From Nitrospirota bacterium (GTDB taxonomy: Bacteria > Nitrospirota > Thermodesulfovibrionia > Thermodesulfovibrionales > JdFR-88): DNA of 63,153 nt. A program made the position numbers and the translations under genes. Under the pieces are notes generated by a model. It was not told where the DNA came from, did no database searches, and was given only the letters and a program-made list of their open reading frames with translations. The stretch spans positions 1 through 63,153 of the forward strand of contig JAKAHV010000016.1 in NCBI GenBank assembly GCA_021825295.1. The letters are read 5' to 3'. Below, piece after piece: positions 45,964 to 55,145 of the stretch; within the stretch, counting starts at the first letter, position 1; each line of letters begins with the position of its first letter.

Positions 45964-46760
45964 TGCGCGGGCCTGTAACATTACTGACGGATTTCGGCCT
46001 GGAAGACGCCTATGCGGGCGTGATGAAGGGCGTGATCCTCTCCGTGAACCCGCGCGCAAATATCATCGATATAACCCACGGCGTGGGGCCGGGTGACATC
46101 GGGGCCGCACAGTTCATCCTGAGAAATTCCGTTAAATATTTCCCTGCGGGCTCCGTGCATGCAGTGGTTGTCGACCCCGGGGTGGGCTCTGGCAGAAGGG
46201 CGATAATCGTGCGGGCGGGCGGCTGCCATTTCACCGGGCCCGACAACGGCGTCCTCACCGGTTTTTTCCCGGAGGCTGAAAAGATAGTGAGCATCACGGA
46301 GGAAAAGTTCATGCTGGAATCCAGAAGGAAATCGTTGCCCCTTCAGGGCGTGACCTTTGACGGCAGGGACGTCTTCGCCCCCGTGGCGGCCTGGCTTTCA
46401 AAGGGGGTCCGCGCGGAGGAGTTCGGGCCGGAGATAAATGACCCTCTGGAGCTGCCCCTCCCGGAGCCGGCATTCAAGGGCGGCAGGATTTACGGCCAGG
46501 TGCTCCATGTGGACCGCTTCGGCAACTGCATTACCAACATAGACCGGCAGCAGCTCCTGAGACTCGGCAAAGACGGCGGCCTCATCCGTGTAAGGGCAAG
46601 GGGCCGCAGCTTCGGGCTTTCGGGTTTTTATCTCATGCGCACGGACGGCAAGCCCCATGCGCTTGTGAACTCCGACGGGTTTTTGGAGATTTTCATTCCG
46701 GGCGGAAACGCCAGCCAGGCCATCGGGCTCAGGACGGGGGCTCCGGTGACGGTCTTTTGA
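45963..46760 (+). CDS. SAM hydroxide adenosyltransferase (DUF62 family)
   Basis: 265 residues. LLTDFGLEDAYAGVMKGVIL at the N-terminus, the Asp-Arg-His-type site region VDPGVGSGRRAIIVRAGG, TGPDNGVLTGFF, and VLHVDRFGNCITNI. The family splits SAM to adenosine and methionine with water; halogenases differ at a few residues. ATG 45963 overlaps the pyrD stop; a GTG at 45960 is an equal candidate. The 3' end overlaps the convergent lipoprotein gene by 32 nt. Confidence 0.88.
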   Translation: MRGPVTLLTDFGLEDAYAGVMKGVILSVNPRANIIDITHGVGPGDIGAAQFILRNSVKYFPAGSVHAVVVDPGVGSGRRAIIVRAGGCHFTGPDNGVLTGFFPEAEKIVSITEEKFMLESRRKSLPLQGVTFDGRDVFAPVAAWLSKGVRAEEFGPEINDPLELPLPEPAFKGGRIYGQVLHVDRFGNCITNIDRQQLLRLGKDGGLIRVRARGRSFGLSGFYLMRTDGKPHALVNSDGFLEIFIPGGNASQAIGLRTGAPVTVF

Positions 46761-47145
46761 GGCTTCGCTTTATCTCTTCCAGTATCCTGCGGGAGATATA
46801 TATGTCGCCGTCGCCTACTTTTATGGATACCTCCGTCTGCATGGGCGATATGGAGCTAAGCTCCGTGTCCGCCCCCTTGCCGTTTGCCAGGATGCCCTGG
46901 ACGACCCCCGAGAGCTGATCGCTGGCCGTCTTCGTTATGCCGACGCCGAAATGCCTGTAGGCCTCCACGGTGGCCTCCTGCACATCCTGGAGCGGCATGT
47001 CTATCCGGGAGCGGAGGCGCTCCTCAAAGTAGACCTCGCTGCCTGCCGTCTGCTCGCTTTCGTATTTGATGACGCTGCAGCCGGAGGCTGCCAGCGTTGA
47101 GACCGCCAGCGTTACAAGGGCCAGGGCGGCTGGGAGCTTTTTCAT
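46729..47145 (-). CDS. DUF3568-type lipoprotein
   Basis: 138 residues with a lipoprotein signal ending in the lipobox LAASGC (Cys ~23). The mature part (MPLQDVQEATVEAYRHFGVGITKTASDQLSGVVQG... TEVSIKVG) resembles the next gene upstream, so they are tandem paralogues. Function unknown; probably on the periplasmic face of a membrane. The two genes are adjacent with no gap. Confidence 0.75.
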   Translation of the reverse strand: MKKLPAALALVTLAVSTLAASGCSVIKYESEQTAGSEVYFEERLRSRIDMPLQDVQEATVEAYRHFGVGITKTASDQLSGVVQGILANGKGADTELSSISPMQTEVSIKVGDGDIYISRRILEEIKRSLKRPSPEPPS

Positions 47146-47550
47146 CTAGAGGTTTTTCTTAATCTTGTCGTATATGATGTAAGAAAAATCCTTGTCCCCG
47201 GTGGTGCCCACCCTGATCGAGATCGCCGTTTTCTTCCCCGTCAGCGCCTTCATGTCGGTCGTTGCCTCGTTTCCATTGGCCAGTTTGCCGGAAACAATGC
47301 CGCTCAGGCTGTCCGCTTTCTTTTCGCTGACGGCTATGCCGAGGTCTTTGTAGGCTGCCAGGGCCGCCTTATAGACATCGGGCAGCGGCTTGTGGAAATT
47401 CGCCTTCAGATAGCCAAGCGAGTATTCGGGCATCTCCGAGGGGGTGCCTCCGGATTCGTACTTTACCGTGGCGCAGCCGGCAACGAGGAAAAACAAAAAA
47501 GCCGCCAGCGCCAGGACAATCGCGCGCGGGGCAATCATGCGGTTAAACAT
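47146..47550 (-). CDS. DUF3568-type lipoprotein
   Basis: 134 residues; lipobox LVAGC at about residue 25. Shares with its neighbour the pattern KPLPDVYKAALAAYKDLGIAVSEKKADSLSGIVSGKLANG and a later TAISIRVG. First of the tandem pair, with an AAGGAGG-like site before the start. No enzyme motifs are seen. Confidence 0.75.
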   Translation of the reverse strand: MFNRMIAPRAIVLALAAFLFFLVAGCATVKYESGGTPSEMPEYSLGYLKANFHKPLPDVYKAALAAYKDLGIAVSEKKADSLSGIVSGKLANGNEATTDMKALTGKKTAISIRVGTTGDKDFSYIIYDKIKKNL

Positions 47551-47645
47551 ACTGCACCTCCTTTTCAGCCAAATTATACCGGGTGCGCGGGCATAGTCAA
47601 ATTTTCATTTTCGCGGCAATGCGTTCGTTTGGTCGCAAAAACCGG

Positions 47646-47855
47646 CGCGGGCTGCCTATTTGTGGGGCTGGTATCTGCCTGTTCCTGGAGAGAAGCGAAG
47701 AGCGGACGGATCACGGCGTGCCACATCTTGACAACGGCTTGATATTCGCCCTTGGCGGCAATCCCGCCGCGGCGGGACTTACGTCCGGAACCGCGCGCTG
47801 AACGGAAGGAACTGGCAGATGCCCTGTCTTGCCCCACAAAATTGACGCGGGCCCC
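47646..47855. repeat. Family B MITE-like repeat, copy 3 (inverted)
   Basis: In opposite orientation to the other two copies: ATTTGTGGGGCTGG at the left, GCCCCACAAAATTGACGCGG at the right, with the common core GAAGAGCGGACGGATCACGG and a GTCCCGCCGCGGCGGGAT-type hairpin. Outer arms have diverged. Lies between the lipoprotein pair and the pseudouridine synthase. Confidence 0.65.
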
Positions 47856-47953
47856 ATCGGCGCATGCGTATAACGTAAGGCCCGCCTTCTTTGGTATAAT
47901 ATCAAGCTCGGGGGCGGCCGGATAGAAATCCCCCCGATCATAAAAAGGCATTC

Positions 47954-48711
47954 ATGGAGATAAGGATACAAAAGATACTGGCCGAAGCCGGGATCGCATC
48001 CAGGCGCAGGGCCGAGGAGATGATAGCGGAGGGCCGCGTGCTTGTAAACGGCAGGGCGGCAACCCTCGGCATGAAGGCGGACCCGGAAAAGGATTTCATA
48101 AAGCTGGACGGCAAACCGCTCCAAAAACCCGGGCCAAAGAGCTACTTCGCCTTCAATAAACCCAAGGGCGTTGTCAGCACCCTCGAAGACCCGCAGGGCA
48201 GGCCCACGGTCAGGGATTTTCTTGGCAGGATAAGGCAGCGGGTCTATCCCGTGGGCAGGCTGGACTACAACTCCGAGGGGCTGCTGCTCATAACCAACGA
48301 CGGGGAGTTCACCAACATGGTTCTGCACCCCTCAAGAAAAATCCAGAAGACCTATGAGGTCAAGGTGAAGGGGGTCCTGGAGGAGCAGAATATCGAAAAG
48401 CTGAGGCGCGGCGTACGGCTGAAAGACGGCCTGACGCAGCCCGCAAGGATAAAACCCATCGGGAAAACCGAGGGGGAGAATTCGTGGCTTGAAGTCACCA
48501 TACACGAGGGCAGGAAAAGGCAGGTGCGAAGGATGTTCGAACATGTGGGCCATCCGGTGCTCAAACTCAAAAGGACGAGCATCGACGGCATAAAGCTTGG
48601 CGACCTTGAGCCGGGCGGGCTGCGTCCTCTCACATCTCAGGAACTGGAAAGGATAAGGCATCAGAGCGGCTCTTATTCGCCGCAGCCCGAAGGCCGGAGG
48701 GTACCGGCCAG

Positions 48712-48715
<4 letters not shown>
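47954..48715 (+). CDS. rluB: RluB/RsuA-family pseudouridine synthase
   Basis: 253 residues. An S4 RNA-binding domain (1-~60, [28 protein letters not shown]) is followed by the catalytic domain with the active Asp in [17 protein letters not shown] and the late [20 protein letters not shown]. RluB modifies 23S rRNA helix 89/93 region; RsuA modifies 16S. The S4 sequence and length favour RluB. A TATAAT at ~47896 gives a ~50-nt leader. Overlaps aspS by 4 nt. Confidence 0.9.
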
Positions 48716-50499
<1,784 letters not shown>

Positions 50500-50596
50500 G
50501 GAGATGCGGAATAGTCATCCGGTTGTTGAGCGCGCCTGAGGAGTTTCACGTACGTCCGGGAGTTGAGAGCCGACGCTTATCCAAAAAAGGCGCGGG

Positions 50597-50749
50597 TTAT
50601 GTCCCGAAGTCCGAAGAAATGATGAATCCCGAATGTGTCAATTTCCTAAAGAATGTGGGATGTGTCCCGGATTTGTCTCCTTTAATTGCCTCAAGGGCTA
50701 TCTTGGCCTTAAGCCCCGGTGAATATCTCTGCCTCTTCGTCTTGCTCAT
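50597..50749 (-). pseudogene. Remnant of IS3-family orfA (transposase N-terminus)
   Basis: With an AAGGAGG upstream, the frame opens MSKTKRQRYSPGLKAKIALE, then AIKGDK, as in IS3-family OrfA helix-turn-helix proteins. The homology breaks after about residue 26, exactly where the 32-bp repeat begins, and the frame soon stops. It marks a past recombination point. Confidence 0.65.
50649..50680. repeat. 32-bp direct repeat flanking the catalase island (left copy)
   Basis: Identical over 32 bp (starting AAGAATGTGGGATGTGTC) to 52734-52765. The copies enclose about 2.05 kb with the catalase gene. Confidence 0.85.
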
Positions 50750-51005
50750 GCTGCGATCCTCCTTCCTTCAGACCAGCTATTTTACACCTTAGGTAGCTGT
50801 CCGAATTCCGGGGGCCACCTCTCAACGCCGGCCTTTGTATGGAGTTGACATAGGGATTTGCCAGTGATAACGTTCCAGATAGATCGTTGCCGTAGGCTTT
50901 GATGAAATGTAACGTGAAAACTATTCTTATTATTTTATTAGCTGCAGAAACGTAGTGTTTAAGGACTACAGACAATTCGCGGACACAAAATCTTTGTCCG
51001 TGTCA

Positions 51006-51024
51006 TTAGAATTAATTAATCTAA
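51006..51024. promoter_or_regulatory. Possible Fur/PerR-like operator
   Basis: TTAGA-N9-TCTAA with an AT-only centre, 50 nt before the catalase start. The shape resembles a Fur-superfamily box; PerR boxes commonly control catalases. The centre is longer than in the usual PerR box, so the call is weak. Confidence 0.3.
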
Positions 51025-51074
51025 ATCATGGTAAAAGAAAAAGGAATCACGGGAAACAAGGAGGTTGTATTATC

Positions 51075-52550
51075 ATGAAGAAAGATAAACGCAAACCCAC
51101 AACCACCGATGCCGGTATCCCAGTATCCAGCGACGAGTATTCGATGACCGTTGGACCTGATGGTCCTATCCTATTGCAGGACTACTATCTCATCGAGCAG
51201 ATGGCAAACTTCAACCGAGAACGGATTCCGGAGCGGCAGCCACACGCAAAGGGTTCCGGGGCTTTTGGACACTTCGAAGTAACCAAGGATGTCAGTGCTT
51301 ACACAAAGGCTGCCGTATTCCAGACGGGCACCAGAACAGACACGTTAATACGTTTCTCCACGGTGGCCGGCGAGCGCGGTAGCCCCGACACCTGGCGCGA
51401 CCCGCGCGGCTTTGCGCTGAAGTTTTACACTAGCGAGGGCAACTATGACATGGTCGGGAACAACACGCCGGTATTTTTCGTTCGCGACCCCATGAAGTTT
51501 CAGCACTTCATCCGCTCGCAAAAGCGTCGCGCGGACAACGGCCTGCGTGACAACGACATGCAGTGGGACTTCTGGACCCTGTCGCCCGAATCGGCCCACC
51601 AGGTCACGTGGCTGATGGGCGACCGCGGGATTCCCAAGACCTGGCGGCACATGAACGGTTACTCAAGTCACACCTACATGTGGGTCAACGCGAAGGACGA
51701 GCGTTTTTGGGTGAAGTACCACTTCAAGACCGACCAAGGCATCGACTTCCTTACGCAGGAGGAGGCCGACCGGATAGCCGGCATTGACGCTGACTACCAC
51801 CAGCGTGACCTGTTCGAGGCAATAAAACGGGGTGACTACCCCAGCTGGACGCTTAAAGTGCAGATCATGCCTTTCAAGGAGGCCGAGACCTACCGGTTCA
51901 ACCCCTTCGACCTGACCAAGGTGTGGCCGCACGCTGACTACCCGTTGCACGAGGTTGGCCGGCTGACGCTGGACCTCAACCCGACCGACTTCCACACCGA
52001 GATCGAGCAGGCGGCCTTCGAACCGAACAACCTCGTGCCGGGGATCGGTCCCAGCCCGGACAAGATGCTGCTTGCCCGTCTCTTCTCCTATGCGGACGCC
52101 CACCGTGCCCGCCTGGGGGTCAACTACAAGCAGATCCCCGTCAACCGGCCAAAAGTACCTGTGCACAGCTACAGCAAGGACGGGGTGATGCGGGTTCAGA
52201 ACGTGTCCGACCCCGTGTATGCGCCTAACTCGAAAGGCGGCCCGCAGGCCGACGGCAAGCGCTATCCCGCGGTGGAGGTCTGGAACGCGAGCGGCGAGTT
52301 TATCCGCTCCGCCTATACCTTACGCAAGGATGATGACGACTGGGGGCAGGCCAGCACGCTGGTGCGCAAAGTCATGGACGATGCACAGCGCGACCGTTTG
52401 GTGTCCAACGTTGTCGGACATCTCAAGAAAGGAGTGTCCGAGCCTGTGCTGAAGCGTGCATTCGAATACTGGCGCAGCATCGACAGGGAGATCGGCGATC
52501 GCGTCGAAATGGGCGTGAACGCCATGATACCGGCAGCGCACGGTGTGTAA
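51075..52550 (+). CDS. katA: Monofunctional heme catalase (small-subunit type)
   Basis: 491 residues from the ATG at 51075, preceded by AAGGAGG. Catalytic His57 lies in [20 protein letters not shown], Asn130 in [13 protein letters not shown], and the proximal heme Tyr (~340) in [14 protein letters not shown]. It destroys hydrogen peroxide; a useful gene for an anaerobe meeting oxygen. Codon use (many CGT, GAC/AAC with CG-ending choices) differs from the neighbouring genes, and it lies between direct repeats and IS remnants, so it was probably acquired. The in-frame start at 50955 is rejected. Confidence 0.95.
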   Translation: MKKDKRKPTTTDAGIPVSSDEYSMTVGPDGPILLQDYYLIEQMANFNRERIPERQPHAKGSGAFGHFEVTKDVSAYTKAAVFQTGTRTDTLIRFSTVAGERGSPDTWRDPRGFALKFYTSEGNYDMVGNNTPVFFVRDPMKFQHFIRSQKRRADNGLRDNDMQWDFWTLSPESAHQVTWLMGDRGIPKTWRHMNGYSSHTYMWVNAKDERFWVKYHFKTDQGIDFLTQEEADRIAGIDADYHQRDLFEAIKRGDYPSWTLKVQIMPFKEAETYRFNPFDLTKVWPHADYPLHEVGRLTLDLNPTDFHTEIEQAAFEPNNLVPGIGPSPDKMLLARLFSYADAHRARLGVNYKQIPVNRPKVPVHSYSKDGVMRVQNVSDPVYAPNSKGGPQADGKRYPAVEVWNASGEFIRSAYTLRKDDDDWGQASTLVRKVMDDAQRDRLVSNVVGHLKKGVSEPVLKRAFEYWRSIDREIGDRVEMGVNAMIPAAHGV

Positions 52551-52618
52551 CGACTTGATTGTTGAGTGCCTGAACTGCGAGTTGACGCAGCTCAGGCACT
52601 CATTAACGGTCAAGCCTA

Positions 52619-52632
52619 TGGGGTCAGGTCTT
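52619..52632. repeat. Inverted copy of a RAYT-element end
   Basis: GGGGTCAGGTCTTG is the exact inverse complement of the 14 nt that span the transposase stop at 142-155. It suggests a decayed copy of that element near the catalase island's right edge. Confidence 0.45.
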
Positions 52633-52733
52633 GTATTTTGCTGCCCTTCACCTTTGGCTATCCTTCAAATTCAAAAGTCAAGATTCAAGACTGACCCTTT
52701 CTCTACCGCTGCTATTTTTGTCTATTTTTGTCT

Positions 52734-52765
52734 AAGAATGTGGGATGTGTCCCGGATTTGTCTCC
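52734..52765. repeat. 32-bp direct repeat flanking the catalase island (right copy)
   Basis: Same 32 bp as 50649-50680 in the same orientation. Confidence 0.85.
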
Positions 52766-52777
52766 AAAGACCCTCTA

Positions 52778-53008
52778 TTAAATTTCGGCTTCAAAAATGG
52801 CAATTACAACTTTTTTGGAATCAGGAGTTAATATCTGATAATCCCCCAAATGGATATGACCTATTTTCGGATCATTGATGAGTTTTTGGGAATATTCGGA
52901 TAGTTTTTGCAGCCCTGATTTTGTTCCGCAAATGCAAATTCCATCGCCTTCTACTCTCAGTTCCAATATGCCTTGCTGAAATTTTGGTTTTTTGAATTTC
53001 CTGCCCAT
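52778..53008 (-). CDS. Small protein of unknown function (possible immunity protein)
   Basis: 76 residues from the ATG at 53008 (GGTGGGG upstream); a TTG at 53047 would overlap the upstream stop. It has ELRVEGDGICICGTKSGLQKLSEYSQ and GHIHLGDYQILTPDSKKVVIAIF. The GHIHL-D-Y pattern and size recall Imm32-like immunity proteins of polymorphic toxin systems, from memory only. It is coupled to the gene upstream, the two forming a small module with atypical AT-rich composition. Confidence 0.5.
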   Translation of the reverse strand: MGRKFKKPKFQQGILELRVEGDGICICGTKSGLQKLSEYSQKLINDPKIGHIHLGDYQILTPDSKKVVIAIFEAEI

Positions 53009-53043
53009 TATTTGCCCCACCATTTCCAAAAATGTATGTGTCC

Positions 53044-53583
53044 TCAAGGTTTTTCATGGTGAGCCGGGTCAATCCTGAAGCCCGTTTTTAATCTTCTGCT
53101 TATGATTTTGAAAATATTACCTTCTTCAAAATAAGTGGTTTCTATTTCTAGTCCTGTTTTTAAGCCGAATTCAGCAACTCCGCCAAGATAATTGGCCGGG
53201 TCTAAAAAAGGATTAGGATCTTCGAGAGGTTCTTCTCCGATTATTTCCCCTCCATCATCATACATTACACCATCCTTAATCTTCAGTCTTGGGGAGGCAG
53301 TGAGATAGGCACTGACAGCCCGGCCAACAGTTGACTTTCCGGTGTCGCTAGCCCGGGTATGCATCACGCTTTTAACGGGATGTTTGGCCCCAGGCCAGAA
53401 AAGGGCTTTTTTGTTTCTGGCGCTGATGAGATACGAATCAAAGCCCAATGGTTGTTTTCTGACGACGTTAAGGCGATACACTCCCCCCATGTGGTGTTCC
53501 ATGCGGCATACTACAGCGTCCGCGTCATCGCCCCGACGAAAAGACGGGATTTCACTGTCCGGGCCTACCACAATAATTTTCAT
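53044..53583 (-). CDS. Protein of unknown function, first of a two-gene module
   Basis: 179 residues; GGGGTG precedes the ATG. Visible stretches are KIIVVGPDSEIPSFRRGDDA at the N-terminus, a basic middle with the P-loop-like but incomplete RASDTGKSTVGRAVSAYL, an acidic proline-rich loop, and the end GFRIDPAHHEKP. I do not recognise it. The coupled small downstream gene with an immunity-like look makes a toxin or toxin remnant possible. AT-richer than the core genes. Confidence 0.5.
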   Translation of the reverse strand: MKIIVVGPDSEIPSFRRGDDADAVVCRMEHHMGGVYRLNVVRKQPLGFDSYLISARNKKALFWPGAKHPVKSVMHTRASDTGKSTVGRAVSAYLTASPRLKIKDGVMYDDGGEIIGEEPLEDPNPFLDPANYLGGVAEFGLKTGLEIETTYFEEGNIFKIISRRLKTGFRIDPAHHEKP

Positions 53584-54227
53584 TATCGCACCCCTTTTTT
53601 ATGGATAATTTTTGTTATCTCTGATTTAGTTAATTTTGCAACCTCCTGGGCCAAGGGTAATCGGATTTACCCGTAATTATCAAGTTAAACAGTTTACTTA
53701 AGCAGTTTACCCATTCAGATCAATCCTACTTTAAATTGCTGCTTGTACTATGCATATTTAAGCAATCGTTTTCAAGGCAAGAATTCGGGGAGAATCTTAA
53801 CCTCGAAAAGAGACCATGTTCTGTGCGGAGTCGAAGCGGCATCAAACGTTACAGAAATTGAAGCCGGCGGGGACACCAGGGAAAAGGCGAATCCTGAACA
53901 ATGGACCTCTGCAAGGCCATGTTGTATCGTTTTCATAAACTGTTTACATGTACAGTGCCACGGCCCGGCGGGTTATGATGGGGAGGCGGGGTTTTGCATT
54001 CAAAAGCCGAAGCCAAGAGGGGAGTTTTTAAATGGAAACCGGGGTGTTCATTGAACGATTTGAACAGCCATTCTTAAAAAATCATTATAAAAGCGGAGGT
54101 TAGGGTTTTTATCTTGAACAAAAAACGCAAAAAAAGCAACGGCGACCCGCATACTGAAGCGAAAACACAAAGCCAAAGGTATTCGGGAAGCTGGGAAAAA
54201 CTCTCCGCAGATGCTGACCGGCCCGTG
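53584..54227. other. Gene-free stretch
   Basis: 644 bp between the accessory module and the selenoprotein gene. AT-rich near 53640-53760; no RBS-backed ORF, no clear repeat. The long plus-strand frame from 54114 is antisense to the selenoprotein gene and is not supported. Confidence 0.4.
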
Positions 54228-55046
54228 TTACCGGGCGGACCGGGGCTTGGCCGTCTTCATCTCCTTTGCCGCCTCGTCTATGCGCGCGACAAGCAGATTC
54301 TCCGGCATCACACCCACCACCATTGCTCCGTTTGGCAGGATGATCGTGGGCGTGCCGTTGATGCCGAGGCTCCTGCCCAGAGCGATGTTTTTATCTATCG
54401 CGGGCGCCGGGCAGTCCGGCTTGGGAAGCGGCTTGCCTTCGTAAGACTGCTCAAGAAGCGCGATGGAATGCTTGCACTCTATCGTCTCGGCCTTCTCCTT
54501 CGACCCCGGGTGCATGGCGAGGGGGAAGAGTTTCAGGTAAAAGACGATGTCTTTTCTCTGCTTCACTATGTCCTTCATCACCTGATGAAGCCTGGCGCAG
54601 TATGGTCAGACCGGGTCGTCGAAGACGATCACCTTGAGCGGGGCCTTCGGATTGCCCAGAACAAGGGCGTCTTTCAGGGGTATCTTCGATACATCGACCT
54701 TGTTCAGATCGGAGACGCGTGTCTCTGTGATGTTCTCCTTCGTCTTGATGTCTATGACGGTGCCCTGTATCAGGTGCTTCTTCTCAAAATCGACGTAGAC
54801 GATGTTTTTTTTGCCGCCGAACTCGAAGGTGACCTGCCAAAGCCCGCCAACCCCCGCCTTCTCCACGCTTACCACTTTCAGGTTGGGATTGAAGGAAGAG
54901 AGGATGTTTTGCGCCTCAGAGGGCTTCAGCGTATGACAGGAGCGGCAGTCGCCGGAGCATGCCCCGGATTTTTCGGCGAACCCGAAAGCCCTTGCGGGCA
55001 CAAGGAACATGAAAACCAAAAAACCGGCAACAGCCAAATTCCGCAT
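54228..55046 (-). CDS. DsbC-like thiol:disulfide interchange selenoprotein (in-frame UGA = Sec147)
   Basis: 272 residues if the TGA at 54606-54608 is read as selenocysteine. A signal peptide (MRNLAVAGFLVFMFLVPARA) leads to a DsbC-like dimerisation domain with CSGDCRSCHTL near residue 30, then a thioredoxin fold: KAPLKVIVFDDPV-U147-PYC150, with cis-Pro in INGTPTII. The UGA replaces the first Cys of the CxxC active site, and the frame continues unchanged. Right after it, CTTCAT/ATGAAG (54590-54573) forms a stem with loop CAGGUG at 22-27 nt, as in bacterial SECIS hairpins. TGATATAAT lies seven nt before the ATG. It probably reduces or isomerises periplasmic disulfides. selB is in this window. 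Confidence 0.85.
54573..54608 (-). promoter_or_regulatory. Sec UGA codon and candidate SECIS hairpin
   Basis: UGA at 54606-54608; the stem CUUCAU-AUGAAG can extend to CUUCAUCA-UGAUGAAG; the apical CAGGUG holds GGU 24-26 nt after the UGA. Bacterial SECIS elements show an exposed G(G)U loop about 16-37 nt from the UGA. The hairpin is inside coding sequence, as usual in bacteria. Confidence 0.7.
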
Positions 55047-55145
55047 AAAGTTGATTATATCACAGGAGCAGATTTTTTTTCTTCCCACGATGGCGGGGAG
55101 GAGGGTTATTGAAAATTGCCCCCCCTTAATGGTTTAATCTCTGGG

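Larger units (their letters stand above)
50500..51074. other. Spacer with IS remnants before the catalase gene
   Basis: 575 bp with no intact gene. It contains the start of an IS3-type orfA (50597-50749, minus), one copy of a 32-bp direct repeat (50649-50680), and an AT-rich leader for the catalase with a palindrome at 51006-51024. The text around 50785-50805 (TGTCCGAATTCCGGGGG) resembles an IS end. Confidence 0.5.

Noticed and set aside
50955..51074. Forty-codon N-terminal extension of the catalase
   Set aside because: No RBS and no homology; the ATG at 51075 has AAGGAGG and gives the family N-terminus.
54606..54608. UGA as a simple nonsense mutation in a pseudogene
   Set aside because: It coincides with the catalytic Cys position, the frame is intact on both sides, a SECIS-like hairpin follows, and selB is encoded nearby. 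Not fully excluded without selA, selC and selD.
54114..55112. 332-codon plus-strand ORF across the selenoprotein gene
   Set aside because: It is antisense to the DsbC-like gene, has no RBS and no recognisable domain. The minus strand has the signal peptide and thioredoxin motifs.
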